Assembly: GCA_940671915.1 (NCBI GenBank)
Contig: CALNVZ010003434.1
Location: 16,696,059 to 16,760,058 of the forward strand
Length of the DNA stretch: 64,000 nt
Direction: 5' to 3'
Source: Paracentrotus lividus
Lineage: Eukaryota; Echinodermata; Echinoidea; Camarodonta; Echinidae
Made by a program: the position numbers and the translations under genes. Positions 24,232 through 36,737 of the stretch are shown one piece after another. Numbering within the stretch: position 1 is the first letter of the stretch; every line of letters starts with the position of its first letter. The notes below the pieces were generated by a model that did no database searches, had not been told where the DNA came from, and was given only the letters and a program-made list of their open reading frames with translations.

Positions 24232-24258
24232 GGGTCTGTTTCACAAAGAGTTAAGTTT
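24232..24258. repeat. Fragment of the GTTTCACAAAGAGTTAAG MITE terminus
   Basis: 'gtttcacaaagagttaagt' matches the terminal sequence of the elements at 46560 and 51848. It breaks off directly into the piggyBac-like fragment, suggesting a nested or truncated insertion. Confidence 0.6.
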
Positions 24259-24267
24259 GAATCAAAG

Positions 24268-24400
24268 CAGTAGCGGACGCAGACCGGAGTCACACAATGA
24301 AAGTACCGAGCCCATGCATAAACATAATAGAGCCGCTTTTGTCCCCAGACAATTGGGCCCCCGAAATGCATTCAATTCGATTTTCTTGGATCCGCGCCTG
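24268..24400 (-). mobile_element. Fragment of the 9.95-kb piggyBac-like element
   Basis: Inverted match to about 10000-10125: 'agtagcggacgcagaccgga', 'taatagagccgcttttgtcc', 'cagacaattgggcc' and 'cgaaatgcattcaattcg'. No terminal repeats seen on this copy. Confidence 0.7.
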
Positions 24401-25031
24401 TCAAAGTCCCACATAAATTACTGGTTGCAAGCAAGTTAGTGCTTAGAATGTAAGGGCAACTAAATCTATTTCATTTTTTTGTAAAACACCCCAAGGCTAT
24501 TTCTTTTCTACCTGACCAGTACCATCCTGAAGGCCTAGTCAACAAGTCCAACTTCAAGTAGATGATTTTGGGGATCATCCCGACAAGCCGCTTGGCTTTT
24601 TATGATTCCCCCATGTCTTTTATACGGTACAAAATGACTATATATGTTTATATTAACATGTATTGTAAATATCTTTATTGTTTTTATGAAAAGAATGGAA
24701 TGGAATGGAACAATGTAGGTGTCTTGCAGTGGAACAAGATTAATAATTCTGCACGGTATACATCTATGTACTACAGCACCTCATTGCTACCTGTATGATG
24801 ATAGAATTTCTTTTATTCTACTGTACATTAAAAAAAAAAAGGGTTCTACAGATATTCATAAAATAGTACCAAAAAAAAACAAACTATTGACTCCTGTGCA
24901 AAAAAATAAAAAACACCAAAAAAAAAAAAAACACCAGAAAAAACATGGAGGCTCAGGGGCAGTTCTATTGCAAAAGGTGCTGAAATAGCCATTGAAAAGA
25001 AGTATGAATTATCCATAACTAAATAATGTAC

Positions 25032-25382
25032 CTCGTTAGCTTGATCATCTTGAATAGTAGGCAACCCAACGACAGGTGCCGGACTCTTCAGCGCATCCTT
25101 CCCTGCATCATCTCCGTCCCCACCCTGGGATGCACCAGTACCACCAGTGGGCGGGGCACCTGCAGGGGCGTTGGGGTTCGCCCCGGTAGGCTTCCACCTT
25201 GGTGCTGGCTTCTGGCTTTCTCTCTGTTCAAACATAGAGTGACGGTTGGAAGGGCGAGGTTTGGGGCCTGGTTTGGGGGCAGGAGGGAGGGATTCCAGGT
25301 CTCTAGTCTTGACCATTTGGGGTACATCTTTACCCCTCTGTAACACCAAGAGCTTGGCATTCTCCTCCTTCAGCTTGTCAAC
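25032..25382 (-). CDS. GIT exon: end of coiled coil and Pro-rich linker
   Basis: 351 nucleotides between 'ttgtttag' and 'gtacat'. Opens with VDKLKEENAKLLVLQR, the end of the leucine-rich coiled coil through which GIT proteins dimerise. It continues into a disordered Pro/Ala/Gly linker containing HSMFEQRESQ, comparable to AFSMYEPGS in vertebrates. Phase 0 at both ends; ends with QANE. Confidence 0.92.
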
Positions 25383-25799
25383 CTAAACAAAGAAAGAATA
25401 AAGAAGATAAAAAAATAACAGAATATAACTGAAAACTACAATTATATTCTGGTGTTGGAACTACTAACAAATTTATAGACTCTAAAGATGTTAAATAGGC
25501 CCCCTGCATGAAGGACGATCATTCTCCATGCAAATTAAGAACCCATCGTACATTCAGGTATTCTGCTTATTTAAATTGGTTCCATCTCAAGAAGAACCAG
25601 CCAGGTTATTCAAATTTCCTCTCCCACCCACTACATAGGCTTACAAATAATAAATCTGGAGTAATGTACATGTATCATGACTGAGTGTTAATTTTTTTTT
25701 TTAATGATAAAAGTTATTATAAACAGTGGTTCAACATTCTTTACTACATTAACACATAATATAATACAATTGCATAAATTGTATCTTGAAGAAAAGAAG

Positions 25800-26520
25800 C
25801 AAAATTCTATCATGCTATGTCTGATTTTTAATCTGTTCTTGAAGAGAGAACCAAGCAAAAAGGAATTGAAATATGATTGTTTTTCTTTTAGACATATTTG
25901 TTGTGATTGTCTTGGTGACACTACACTGCTAAATAATCTATTATGAGGTTTTTGTTCAAAGTTGCATGTTGCATACAACAATAATCTAATACTGTAACAA
26001 CAAATAAAGATGTAGAATTCTGTCATACAATGTTTGATTTCAATCTATTCTCAAAGAGGGGGGAACCAAACCAAAAGGCCTGGAAACATGATTGTTTTTC
26101 TTTTAAATCTATTTGTTGTGATTGTCATGGTGACATTCCACAGTCATCTCACATGGTACATTCTCATGTTACTACTATGTGATGAGAGAAAGCTGGTTTA
26201 GATGAGATGGCATCTACAATTCAAGATGAGAACCTGACATGATTACATTCAATATCATTACCCCTCCCCTCCCCCAAGTGGTAAGAGAAAGCTGGTATAA
26301 ATGTAGATGTAATAGCATCAATTAAAGATTGGGACATGACATAGTGACATTAAATACCATACCCCCCCCCCCCCTCCTTGGTGATACTACACAGTCATCT
26401 CACATTCTCATGTTACCACGTTACCATGTTACTATGTGATGAGAGAAAGCTGGATTACATGAGATAGCATCTACAGTTAAAGATAAGAACATTTATACTT
26501 GGTTACATTCAATATTGTTA
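25800..26520. repeat. Diverged local tandem repeats in GIT intron
   Basis: Segments such as 'atgattgtttttcttttaga' / 'catatttgttgtgattgtc' recur about 230 bases apart (about 25870 and 26088). 'gagagaaagctgg' with the downstream 'gcatctacaattcaagat'-like phrase recurs about 26190, 26285 and 26440. Spacing is irregular and copies are diverged, so this is an old local duplication. Confidence 0.65.
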
Positions 26521-26904
26521 CACCCCCTGTCTAAATAAGGTCTCAGACAACAACTTAAATGACATAATACCCAATGGACACACTTCATGCAACACACACT
26601 TCATGCAACATCACTACAATTACATTCATATATACATTTCATATCTCCCTTTATTTGATTTACCCTCCCTTTTTTAAAACATTTTTTATCATTGTTTGGA
26701 CTGTTTTATTTTAATTATTTTCTAAATTAAATTTCACTAAATATATACCCCATACATGCATAGTTCAAAGAAAGTTTAGAATGTGACTAAAGGCAATGAG
26801 ATATAAAGCTCAGAGTAGAAAATGAGTATAGAAATGTAATGTATATAACGTCACATCTATACGTATTTGGATTTACATACTTGCACATGAACAACATGCA
26901 CTAA

Positions 26905-27074
26905 GGTACCTTCCCAAAAGTTAAAGCCGCGGCCCGCTGCGTGAACGCCGCACAGCGGGCTTATAGGCAGGATATACCGTTCCCCTAGTATTATTCTTCC
27001 ATTGACTTAATTATAAAGCGCCGCTGTGCGGCGTTCACGCAGCGGGCCGCGGCTTTAACTTTTGGGAAGGTACC
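26905..27074. mobile_element. Hairpin MITE with perfect 54-bp arms
   Basis: Bases 26905-26958 are the exact reverse complement of 27021-27074 (GGTACCTTCCCAAAAGTTAA at the outer end, CGCACAGCGG at the inner end), with a 62-base loop. The GC-rich arms stand out from the AT-rich intron. Perfect arms suggest a recent insertion or strong hairpin-based maintenance. No protein-coding capacity. Confidence 0.9.
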
Positions 27075-27798
27075 TAACAGGAGCAGCATTTTGATTCTTT
27101 TAGGCATTCAGTTTGGCATTCAATTTGGCAGCTGAGCGTGCATGGTAATTCATAAAACAGTAATACCATCAAAACCTACATGTACTGTGATTCCATGAGT
27201 ATTGATACATGTACATGTACATGTATTTCATATTTTTAATAGGCATCTCTTCTTTTGTTAATTTGGCTTTTTTATGGTCTCCAAAGTAGATGTTTCAGTT
27301 TCCTTTGCTAGAGATTAGGCGATATCTATTCAGGTGAGATGTTATGAATGAAACTGCAATTAAAAAAATAATCTTTATAAATGCTATGAAACCTGTATGC
27401 TTTATGATTGCCTTGTAATGTACAAATCAAAACTGAATGCTTAGATGATCAACCGCAATATGACTAAAATTATCTCCCCCCCCCAAAAAAAAAAAAAAAT
27501 AAATAAAAATAAATAAATAATTTTTTTTTAAATTTAAATAAGAGCTGTAGTGAAGGATTCAACTCGAGTCAAATTTTTGTTCATGCATGCACAAATTTCT
27601 GTTGAAACAATGACCTGTAGTATAACTTATTTGTCTGACATAGCAACAAATAATGTCTGCAAACTGAATTCCAAATATTGTACATATAGTTTACTCTTTC
27701 ATAACAAGTTGTTTGCATACCTTGTTACGACCCCCAGGAAAGAAATATCTATAAATTATGACAATAACTACGAAAATATGCCTATTGCGAATTGATTG

Positions 27799-27902
27799 TT
27801 ACCAATCAGGATCCTTGTTACAGAAAAGTCTCACTGTGAACCAATCAGAATTATTGTTTCAAATTTGCAATTGATAGTAACTCTAAATGCTACAGGGCAA
27901 AG
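27799..27902. repeat. Fragment of the 48.1-kb hairpin element
   Basis: 'aaagtctcac', 'gaaccaatcagaat', 'attgttt' and 'ttgaaatttgaaattgat'-like sequence match the right arm of 48119-48438. It abuts the SINE that follows. Confidence 0.6.
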
Positions 27903-27904
27903 GA

Positions 27905-28092
27905 CTTTAACCGATGTGTTGGCTCAGAGTATAGAGGATATACCTTATAATCCGGAGGCCATGGGTGCGATCCCTGGCTGCATCATACCAAAAGATGGGA
28001 GTTGCTGCTACCCTGTTTGGCGTTCAACCAGGAATTGATAGAGAAACGTCGTTCTGGCGCTGCTCTGAGGCTGCCGGGCCCATGAATCAGTT
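27905..28092 (+). mobile_element. tRNA-derived SINE
   Basis: Has RNA polymerase III-like promoter boxes at tRNA spacing: box A TTGGCTCAGAGTATAG (27919-27934) and box B GGTGCGATCCC (27963-27973), close to GGTTCGAATCC. A non-tRNA body follows ('accaaaagatgggagttgct', 'cgttctggcgctgctctg'). The layout is like that of the tRNA-derived SURF1-type short repeats of sea urchins; I could not check the match. It lies in a GIT intron about 80 bases from the exon at 28175, antisense to it. Confidence 0.72.
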
Positions 28093-28174
28093 GGGCAAAG
28101 AGAATTTCCATTTTACCTTTGTTTTGGACAATAAAATTTGGGACATTTGAAGCATTTTGTAAAATTCAACGTAC

Positions 28175-28327
28175 CATAGACTGTAGCATGTTGACATCTT
28201 GATTGAGCTGTTTGTTCATATTAAGAAGATGCTGAACCCGGCTCTCTGAATTTGATAACTTCTTCTTCATGTCTAGATATTCCTCCATCGAGACCTGGCC
28301 ATCGGACAGCTCCGATGATCCAGCACT
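28175..28327 (-). CDS. GIT exon: coiled coil
   Basis: 153 nucleotides between 'atttccag' and 'gtacgt'. Reads SAGSSELSDGQVSMEEYLDM, then KKKLSNSESRVQHLL and NKQLNQDVNMLQSM; compare SSDLSDGAVTLQEYLELKKA in GIT1. Heptad-like leucines and methionines agree with the dimerising coiled coil. Phase 0 at both ends. Confidence 0.95.
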
Positions 28328-29399
28328 CTGGAAATAAAAGGAGAAAAAAAGTAAAAGAAATTGAACAGAATGAGATTCAGTATATATTCCTCCATCAAGA
28401 CAAGGTCATTGGGCAGGTTCTGATGATCTCTGTAAAAAAAAACAGTTCATAGAGTGTTTGAAACCAAGTTTTTATTGTTTGCTGTTGTTTTTGTTGCTTT
28501 TGTTTAGTTTTTACCATGGTAGATACCATTGATGGCAAAGTTATTTCATGAGACGGGGCCCTGGTCTGCATGTGATTGCTTTCCTAGAAGTAAGGTAAAA
28601 TAAAAACAATCATTTGACACTTCAGGCGGCATGAAATCATCCCCAAAACACTGTTATAAAATGGTAATTACATGTAGATAATAGCAAAAAGAGAGCATCA
28701 TTTTATGTGAAGGGTGGAAAAACAGTCGGTTTCAAACTTCCCTCCTCAGTCATAATCCTTATGACAAAAACCCCAAAATAACATATAATCTATGACTCAT
28801 GCCAAATAAATATGAAATCCAAGTTTCAAAGAACTTCACAAAACTGATATATTTTCTAACAAAAAGCTCTACAGGTAAAGAAAATAGGCCAAATTTTTTT
28901 CACAGAAATAAATCCTACCTTCTGGAAGATGTGTTTTAAAAGAGCCCTTGCTAGCATCTTTTATCCTTGTATGTCCACTTAATATAACTCCCTTAAATAA
29001 TTTATTCACAAGGTATTCCAAAATAAGAAGAAAGAGAGTCAGATCAAAAGAACACGACCAGTGCACTCTACCACTCCTAACTGATAAAGGCTTTGACTTT
29101 TTTGAGAAGTGAGAGATGAGAAACAAAGCTGTACGAGGGTGACACACAACTTTCTTCTCAACAGTTCATAAGACGGCTACTTTGCTATCACGGAGCAGAG
29201 ACCTTAACAAAGCACTGAATTAGGGAGCCAGAGACAGAGAGTAACCCACACAACTTTCTAGTCAGTTAGTAAGAAGTCAGAAGTAGCTAGATCACAGAGA
29301 GACACTAACAAAGTAGTAAGAAATAAGGAGATACATGTAGGGCCAGTGAGAGAGGCAGGGAGCGACCCAGATAACTTTCTTGTGAGGATGTTAACTGCT

Positions 29400-29655
29400 A
29401 TCAAGAGGAGAGAACCAAAGAGAAAACCGCAATAGAGAGAGAGAGATACAGAGATCAAAAGAGACAGAGTCAGAGAGAAACAGACAGACAGAGAAAGAGA
29501 GAGAGATAAAGAGAAAGAGAAAGAGGGGGAGTAAGATAGAGATTGATATAGAGAATGCATGTCTTCCACTCCCTGAGGCAGAGAGAAAGAGAGAGAAACA
29601 GGCAGACAGACAGAGAAAGAGAGAGAGATAAAGATAAATATAAAGATAAAGATAA

Positions 29656-29689
<34 letters not shown>

Positions 29690-29775
29690 AGTAAGATAGA
29701 GATTGATATAGAGAATGCATGTCTTCCACTCCGTGAGGCAGAGAGAGAGAGAGAGAGAGACGAGATGAGACAGAG
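29400..29775. repeat. Purine-rich (GA)n tract with a 162-bp duplicated block
   Basis: Long GAGA, GACAGA and GATAAA runs. A segment 'gagtaagatagagattgata' to 'catgtcttccactcc' occurs at about 29529-29580 and again at 29691-29742, 162 bases apart. All long frames here are low-complexity artefacts. Confidence 0.85.
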
Positions 29776-30021
29776 TCAGACAGAGACAAGGGGGTGGGGA
29801 CAGTTGAGAGGAAAAGTATTCTGCAGCTAATTTTTGATAGGAAGATATTAATTGGAGAACTGATCCTACATGAAGACTTTGTTGGTAACCACACAGCCTT
29901 AACCCTGAAGATAAAAACTAAAGTACATTTTGTATCCTCTACTCAATTACAGTTTAAAAATTTGGCAATTAATCTTTCATTATGATAATTTCATCCCTTG
30001 ATCTTTGTCTAAAATGGTTCT

Positions 30022-30107
30022 AGGACAACTACCCCCACCAAAAATCTACCCTCCAACTCAAGACCCATAACCCTATTTCTGGGGGTAGTTGTCGTGATAT
30101 GGTCTAA
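30022..30107. mobile_element. Small MITE, AGGACAACTACCCC family, copy 1
   Basis: Left 'aggacaactacccccacca' is mirrored by 'tgggggtagttgtcgtgat'. The middle 'ataaccctatttctggggg' is shared with the copy at 40938-41035. Confidence 0.65.
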
Positions 30108-30839
30108 AACATCTGGACATACAATGTACATGTAGAATGAATGTACATTTTTATATCTACAGAAGTACATACCTACAATTTACATGTAACTTTCCTTCTT
30201 TTTTTTAAAGTAAAATGTATATTTCCTTTTAAATTGAAGTCTTTGTCTTTTCGAAAGACCTGTGGGGCTACAAACTTATCCTCCTTCACACATGTACAAC
30301 CCTGCTATAAACAAAGCCACAAAAAGTAAAATCTCACAATAAACCTGTAGGGTTATTCCTTGCGAATTTGTGAATTTCTTTTTAAAGTGGTTTTGTTAAT
30401 TGATTTGATTGTGCATTGCTCTAGTTGGGCTACGTGATGGGGAATAGATATCTCCCATTGTGGTTACATGCGTACGTCACTACTATGAAGCACCATGTTC
30501 TGAATCATACATGTATATGACTAATAATAATGCTTTACAATACACTGCATGATACGTGTGGGATTGTCACCTTTATCAAGTCTATATTCTCTTTGTCCCT
30601 CCCGAATCTTGTACATAAAGTCCATCTTTTTTTTAATAAATTATTTATTTTTCAGATGAACTCAAGCAATTCAACCTGAATATTAGAGGATGAAACTTTA
30701 TTTCTCAGAGGGATAATTTTTCAATCCAATTTTCCATCGAGTCTACAACTTCCTGTCGATATTGCTTTAAGAATTCTAGCAGTCTGGAATTTTGCCTCTA
30801 TCCATTCTGACTCCAACTCCCATCTGGCCATGTGTTTTG

Positions 30840-31530
30840 AGTTGGGCCCTTAAAAAGGTGGAGTTGTGACATCTGCTCCTCAAATTTGATTTTGTCTATT
30901 GATTTACTTAAAAACTATACAAGCTATATAGCTGAATTTGCTCTTAAATTAAAGCTCTCATGTAGGGCAACAAAATACATGTTTTTAAAAATGTCACAAT
31001 TTCATCATTGTCTGTTAATTAACTGTTAATTAAAGAGAGTCAGGGGTGGAGGAGGAGTCGGCGCAGGAGGAGTCGGCGCAGCAAATGTGCTGTAATGAGT
31101 TAAATCAAGTGCACAGAAGAATATCTTTGGATTGAAATTCATAAACCCTGCTGAAATAATCAATGTAGCTTGATTTTGATAGTTTGTATGTTAGTTCAGG
31201 AATCTTAATTACATTAATTACAGTAATTGGTCATGATTTTTGAGTTCGGTAGACCTGCAAAAAGTTGTAATTTTGACATCTGCTCCTCAAAAGTAGTGTT
31301 GTTTAGACAAAACTCAACACATATATACAAGGTACATGTACATGTATAAAGCTGAATTTGGACTTAAATCACAGCTATCATGTAGGGCAAATAAATTCAT
31401 GCGTTCAATCATGTTAAAGATATTTATGTTCTCTTCATTTATTGTTAACTAACGAAGATCAGGGGCGGAGGAGGAGTCGGTGCTGAAAATTTAGCTCATG
31501 CGGTGGTGCATGAGTTAAATCAAGTTCATA
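30840..31530. repeat. Two-copy diverged tandem duplication, about 410-bp spacing
   Basis: 'gacatctgctcctcaaa', 'agctgaattt', 'catgtagggcaa', 'aggaggagtcgg' and 'gagttaaatcaagt' occur in the same order in both halves (about 30868-31110 and 31277-31530). Non-coding, within the long GIT intron. Confidence 0.7.
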
Positions 31531-33397
31531 TGGACATTGTGGTTAATAACGTTTACCAAGACAAAGGGACTTTCACATGTCAGTACTACCTTGCTACTTC
31601 TATCTGCCTTAGCAACTTAAAGGATCCTTCATTACATGTCTAGTATCTTAAACAGGGAGTTACAGTACTTAGAACACTGCAACAAGATACATTTTCTTAG
31701 AAAATTGAAATTTTCGAAGTCATCATTCCAGCCTGGAGCAAAATGCGTTAAACTCTCCCAGGGTAGAGAAAGTTATACATGTTTGGAAAGCTCTAAAAGT
31801 GACGAGTTCAAATCTGCAGTAAATAATGTTGTAGGGTAAACATTTTTTTTTTGCAATTTTTTTTCCAAAGCCATCGTTTTTCACAAATTGTTCAGGTTCT
31901 AAGATTCATAACCTTTCAAGGGCGCCACCTATGTTAATTTTAAGCGCATTTTTGAACTCCTCAGACATTCAGCTTCCAGAAAATGTATACTTTTGTGGGG
32001 TTAATATAAAATTTGAAAAAGTTAGAGCCACTTCATGAAAATGTGCACGATTAGTACAAATTTTGAGTGTGTCACACAACATGGGCCCAACTTAAAACGC
32101 ATGGCCATCTACATTACAAAACTGAACTGAAATTAAAAATTCAATATTCATCAATTACCTACATTTATACATGTACATACAAAAATCCTTTCTTAAAAAA
32201 GTTTGAATGAAAATTGTCTGTGTTCTGATACACACAACAAACACAAAAAAGTGAATTTTCCTGAGTGTTAATTATAATTCTGTTCCATTAAGCACTGCAA
32301 TGCAAGAACCGTAAATGCATGCATTTGCAAAGTGTTACAAGAATATAAATCTGTAAGGCATTTTTTTTTACCTGTAGGCCTTTTAAGCTCTCCAACATAG
32401 GTGATCAATAAACAATATGGAGAATAAAAATTGTGAATATTCATTTAAAAAAAAAAAAAAAAGTCACTAAAGCGTAATTTACTATGCAAAAGATTGTGCT
32501 TGCATGCGTAAGCAAATATCTCAGAGGAGTCCCAGAGAGTATTTCTTGTAGTTCTTCCGTCATCGGATGTTATGATTCGGATGCAGGGGGCTAGCCCGGA
32601 CAAGGGAAGTGCAATTCTTACCCCCTTGAGGAACACAAATGAGATAGAATTTCACTGGACACTGCTGGTCTATAAATACATGCGATTACGTTTGGAAGTG
32701 CATACTGTACACTGAAGACAGGTAGGTTCACATAATCATAAGACTTCAAGAAACATTAGCCCTTATTTATTAAAGACATCTGCAGATTTCTTCAAATTAG
32801 GAAGCCAGGACATAAAATGGCTGCCTTTTAACACGGCACTCTATGGCAAAGAGCAGATATTCATAGACCATCTACATACAGTGTCTCACTTTCCTAAATT
32901 CAAGACTTTAATGCCAAGAATGTATTGGTTTTGTTTGTGGCTTTGTATACAATTATTTTTCTTTCTCAAAAATATAATCAATTAGAGACAATTGTTTACA
33001 CTGAAAATGTGTACAGTGTACATGTCGGTGATTTTCTTTATCATGCATGGTGACAAATTGTTGATATAAAATTTAAAAACTATTTCAAAGCTTTAAAGGT
33101 CATCTCAACTTATACCGGAGAGATGAAATAGATCGCTTTAGTTGTGAGTTCAACATGATTGAATTTCATGTAGACGGGACTACATATTAACACTACAAGT
33201 ATTATCTAATGAGATAATCACAGATGTGCCAGGTGTTTGTTTTGACACACAGCTTGACGTGAAGATGACATTTTGAAAAATATATTGTACATGATAGAGA
33301 ATAAAAAATTCAACAAAGAAAAGAATTGGAATTATACAGGGCACAGTAACTAAATATTTAACTACGATATTTTTAAAATGTTAAATAAATACATGTA

Positions 33398-35069
33398 CAG
33401 TGTCCCCAAAAATTATTTGTACACTTTGAAAAAATGGAATTAAATAAATCGATGTTGGTTTGAAATTGTATTTACTATTTATATCAAATGGTAGGTAATT
33501 TTACTATCACCTAAACACTAAATCTCAAATTTTTCATCAGTCTCGGAAGTTCTAGGCCGCCATTTGCAATTTTTATGGCCCAAAAATTATTTGTACACTT
33601 CAGAACATGGGTTTTTAAAGGAGTGTTTACAATTTTGGGGGTCTTTTTTTTTTGGCTTCCAAGACAGTCATCAACCTTCTTGGCATACTGTCGACCCATT
33701 TAGCACTAATTTCACGACCAATACCATTCCAAAATCGCTGGAGCGTGTCCTGGAGCTGCTGGATGTTGGATGGTCAGTCTAGAGGGCGCTGTTGCTTGAG
33801 ATCACCTCTCATGTGCTAAATGGGGATTAAATCTGGGCTGTGAGGTGCCCTTTCTTGCAGCTTAACATGTTCCTGTTGCAATATTGCTTTAATATGGTTT
33901 GCTGTGTACTTGGGGTCATTGTTATGTTGGACCGTGAATTGACGACCATTCAGACTTGAAGCAGATGGGAGCATCTGAGCCATTCTGAGGGGCAAGGATA
34001 TCCTCATGGCTTCAGCATTCATGATGCCAAGTTATGAAATATATCTCTCCAACTCTACTGGCTGACATACAACTCCAAATCATGAAACATCCTTCATTGT
34101 GCCTCACTGTTGGCTCCAAGCATGACTGAATGAAAGCTTCCTTCAAGACACACATGGTCCCGTGCATCATATCCAATCACTTTTGCACTAACGAAGTCTT
34201 GGACAGAGTGGCTAGAACTCTACAGACTTGTTCACATGTTGTTTTGCAAAAGCATGACGCTTCTTTTTTGACTGTCCCTTACATTTGGTTTCTTCATTGC
34301 GAATTATTGCCACTTATAGTCATGTAGCCATATAGCCTGTTGCAAACACTGTTGAGGGCACCCAGTCATTCCGTAGCCTCTGTGGCCTTGAATGTAATTT
34401 TCTTTGGTCGCAAATTGCAATATTTAATTGCTTACTGTCTGTTTATCAATATCATCATGAAAACTGATGTCCATGAGACTATGTTTGCCTCTTAGAGGCT
34501 CCCACTTGCGTAAAGGTTGATTGGTCTTCAAGTTGTGTTCCAACATGACAGGGACCCCAAGCATGCAGCAAAGCATATTAAAGCATTATTTTAGCAGAAA
34601 CTTGTTAATAAGCTAGAAAAGACACCTCAGATCCCAGATTTAATCCCCATTTAGCACATGAGAGGTGATCTGAAGCGACAGCGCCCTCAAGGATCATCAT
34701 TAAACCTCCAGCAGCTCCAGGACACGCTCCAGTGAACTTGGAATGGTATTGGCGGTGAAATGAGTGCTGAATTGGTCGACAGTATGCCAAGAAGATTGAT
34801 GACTGCCCTGGAAGCCAAAGAAGGCCCCCCATATTGTTAAATACTCCTTTAAAAACCCATCTTCTGAAGTGTACAAATAATTTTTGGGCCATGAAAATTG
34901 CAAATGGCGGCCTAGAACCTCCGAGACTGACGGAACATTTGAGATTTAGGGTTCAGGTGATGTAGACATTACCTACCATCTGATATAAATAATAATTAAA
35001 ATTTCAAACCAACGTCGATTTGTTTAATTTCATTTTTTCAAAGTGTACAAATAATTTTTGGGGACACTG
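33398..35069. mobile_element. Foldback Tc1/mariner element with two partial transposases
   Basis: Ends CAGTGTCCCCAAAAATTATT and its inverse, flanked by TA (33396-33397 and 35070-35071). Inverted arms are about 440 bases or more. On the minus strand (33400-34400) a broken Tc1-type transposase reads QHNNDPKYTANHIKAILQQE, then APHSPDLIPI: the DDE-domain 'NDPKHT...SPDLNPI' signature. On the plus strand (about 34540-34900) a second broken copy reads FQHDRDPKHAAKHIKA, then IPDLIPI and DLKRQRPQ. So the two transposase 3' halves lie in inverted orientation. Both carry several stops and frame changes. It sits inside the long GIT intron. Confidence 0.88.
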
Positions 35070-35389
35070 TATATATGCAGACATTTTAAAAGGAGGATCC
35101 CATTATGAAACAGACAGTTCATCCATACTGTTAAAATGTTTTTTTTTAAAAGAGAAGAAAGAAATTGGACTTTGAAAGGTTCAAGTTCTCTTCATAAGTA
35201 ACATTACAATCTATAGTACATGTAGATCATAAGTTTTAAGAAGTTCGATGAATGACACTATTTACAAGACTCCTATTTCCAGCAGTAGAAACTTTACCAT
35301 GAAATTGATATATCTCCCTTAATGCTAGAAACACAGAAATTCCTGCCTAAAATTAACTCTCACTATATCGGTTTGGTCCCACGGTCTCC

Positions 35390-35900
35390 GTCCCCTATGT
35401 GACACGAGATGGGGAGGGGGGAAAAGACCAATATCCTGTTTTGATGCAGGGGGGCTACTACGCACCCCTTTATAGATGATAGGGGTAAGGATACCGGTAG
35501 ATGAGGTCAAGTGAGGTCTACCATCCATCGTAAAGGAATGGAATGTGACAGTTAAAGAAATTGAAGCGTTGGCTCCACCGCATTCAGAGGGGGGGGGGTT
35601 TACTTTCCAGCCGATTTTAGATGAAATTTGGTGGGAAGGGGATAACATGGTAAGAGGAGAATTCATGTTACATGCATAGGTTAGTGACGTTTTAGATTTG
35701 AGAGGCTTCACTCAGTTCAGGAGGGGCGGGCTACTACATGTATGCACCCATTCTAAGTTGATACTGGCATGGGGGGGGGGGAGGGGAAAGGCACACCATA
35801 GGATACATGTAGGTCAAGTGAAGTCTTAAAGCTTAAGGAATAGGATATGACAATTTGAATTGGGGTGGTGGTTTCCACCATTTTTTTCAACCTACTTGTC
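35390..35900. repeat. Two-copy tandem duplication with G-rich tracts
   Basis: 'gggctactac', 'gaggtcaagtgaggtct' (second copy 'taggtcaagtgaagtct') and 'ggaatggaatgtgaca' (second 'ggaataggatatgaca') recur about 280-300 bases apart. G runs at 35589 and 35772. A 128-codon frame across the first half is explained by this duplicated repeat and is not called a gene. Confidence 0.6.
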
Positions 35901-36737
35901 CCAATTGGTATCCAGGGATGATGTCTTCTGTATATCAGGTGCCCTCAGTGACTATTAGTTAATTATTACAAATATTAAGAAACGACACCTATATTCTTGG
36001 GTGATGTGGTCTTTTTTAATCATTTTTAAAAACATTTGCATATTTAAAATAACAAATTACAAACAAAGTTATTGATTAAAACATTATTCATTCGATACAA
36101 ATATTATTAATAAAGAGTGAAGACACAGACACTATAACAATAGAATCCAATAGTTAATGATAATCTCATTGCCAATTCTTACTTCATATGGGCACACCTA
36201 TAGAAATGCCGCCACCCACCCATTTGATTGCAGTCTCCTCTTCTGGACCTTTTGACTGACTATAGGAAACCTCATTATGAATAATTCAATCATATCATTG
36301 AATTATCATGAATTGAGGAAACATGATTTCTCTCACTGAATGACAAAATTGTACACTTTGGGAGAAAAGATGGAAAGAGTGCGTGAAAGGAAAGATTTGA
36401 ATACTAATTATACCCAAGTACATGTACAGGGAGTATAAATTTAACATTCTTAACCAATAAATACAATTTTACCCACTAAAAACAATGAAAAGAATTTCAG
36501 CACTAAAAAAATGGAAATAATGGATGTAATCGCAATGACATAATACTACATTATGTGATCTCCCTGTTTATGAAAACATTGTATTAATAAAAACAAGTAA
36601 GTGACTGCATGACTTTTATTACACCTGGTGCTACCCAAGAGTCAACATCAAGGTCAATAGGCGGAATGCACAAGCATTTAATGCTATTATCAACACTTAA
36701 CCCCCTAACTTTCAAAGATCATTAAAAATCTGTTTAA

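Larger units (their letters stand above)
28328..33390. other. Long GIT intron, first part
   Basis: Apart from the purine tract, the small MITE and the two-copy duplication listed separately, no exon, RNA gene or element is recognised. Frames of 60-100 codons here are interrupted, low-complexity or without known similarity. Confidence 0.45.

Noticed and set aside
27905-28092. Functional tRNA gene
   Set aside because: Box A and box B are present but the sequence does not fold into a full cloverleaf by eye and is followed by a SINE-type body.
29258-29894. Frames with Ser/Leu or Arg/Glu runs
   Set aside because: Readings of a GA-rich tract with a 162-base duplication.
35325-35711. 128-codon minus-strand frame
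   Set aside because: No recognisable domain; lies over a local tandem duplication and G-rich tracts inside an intron.
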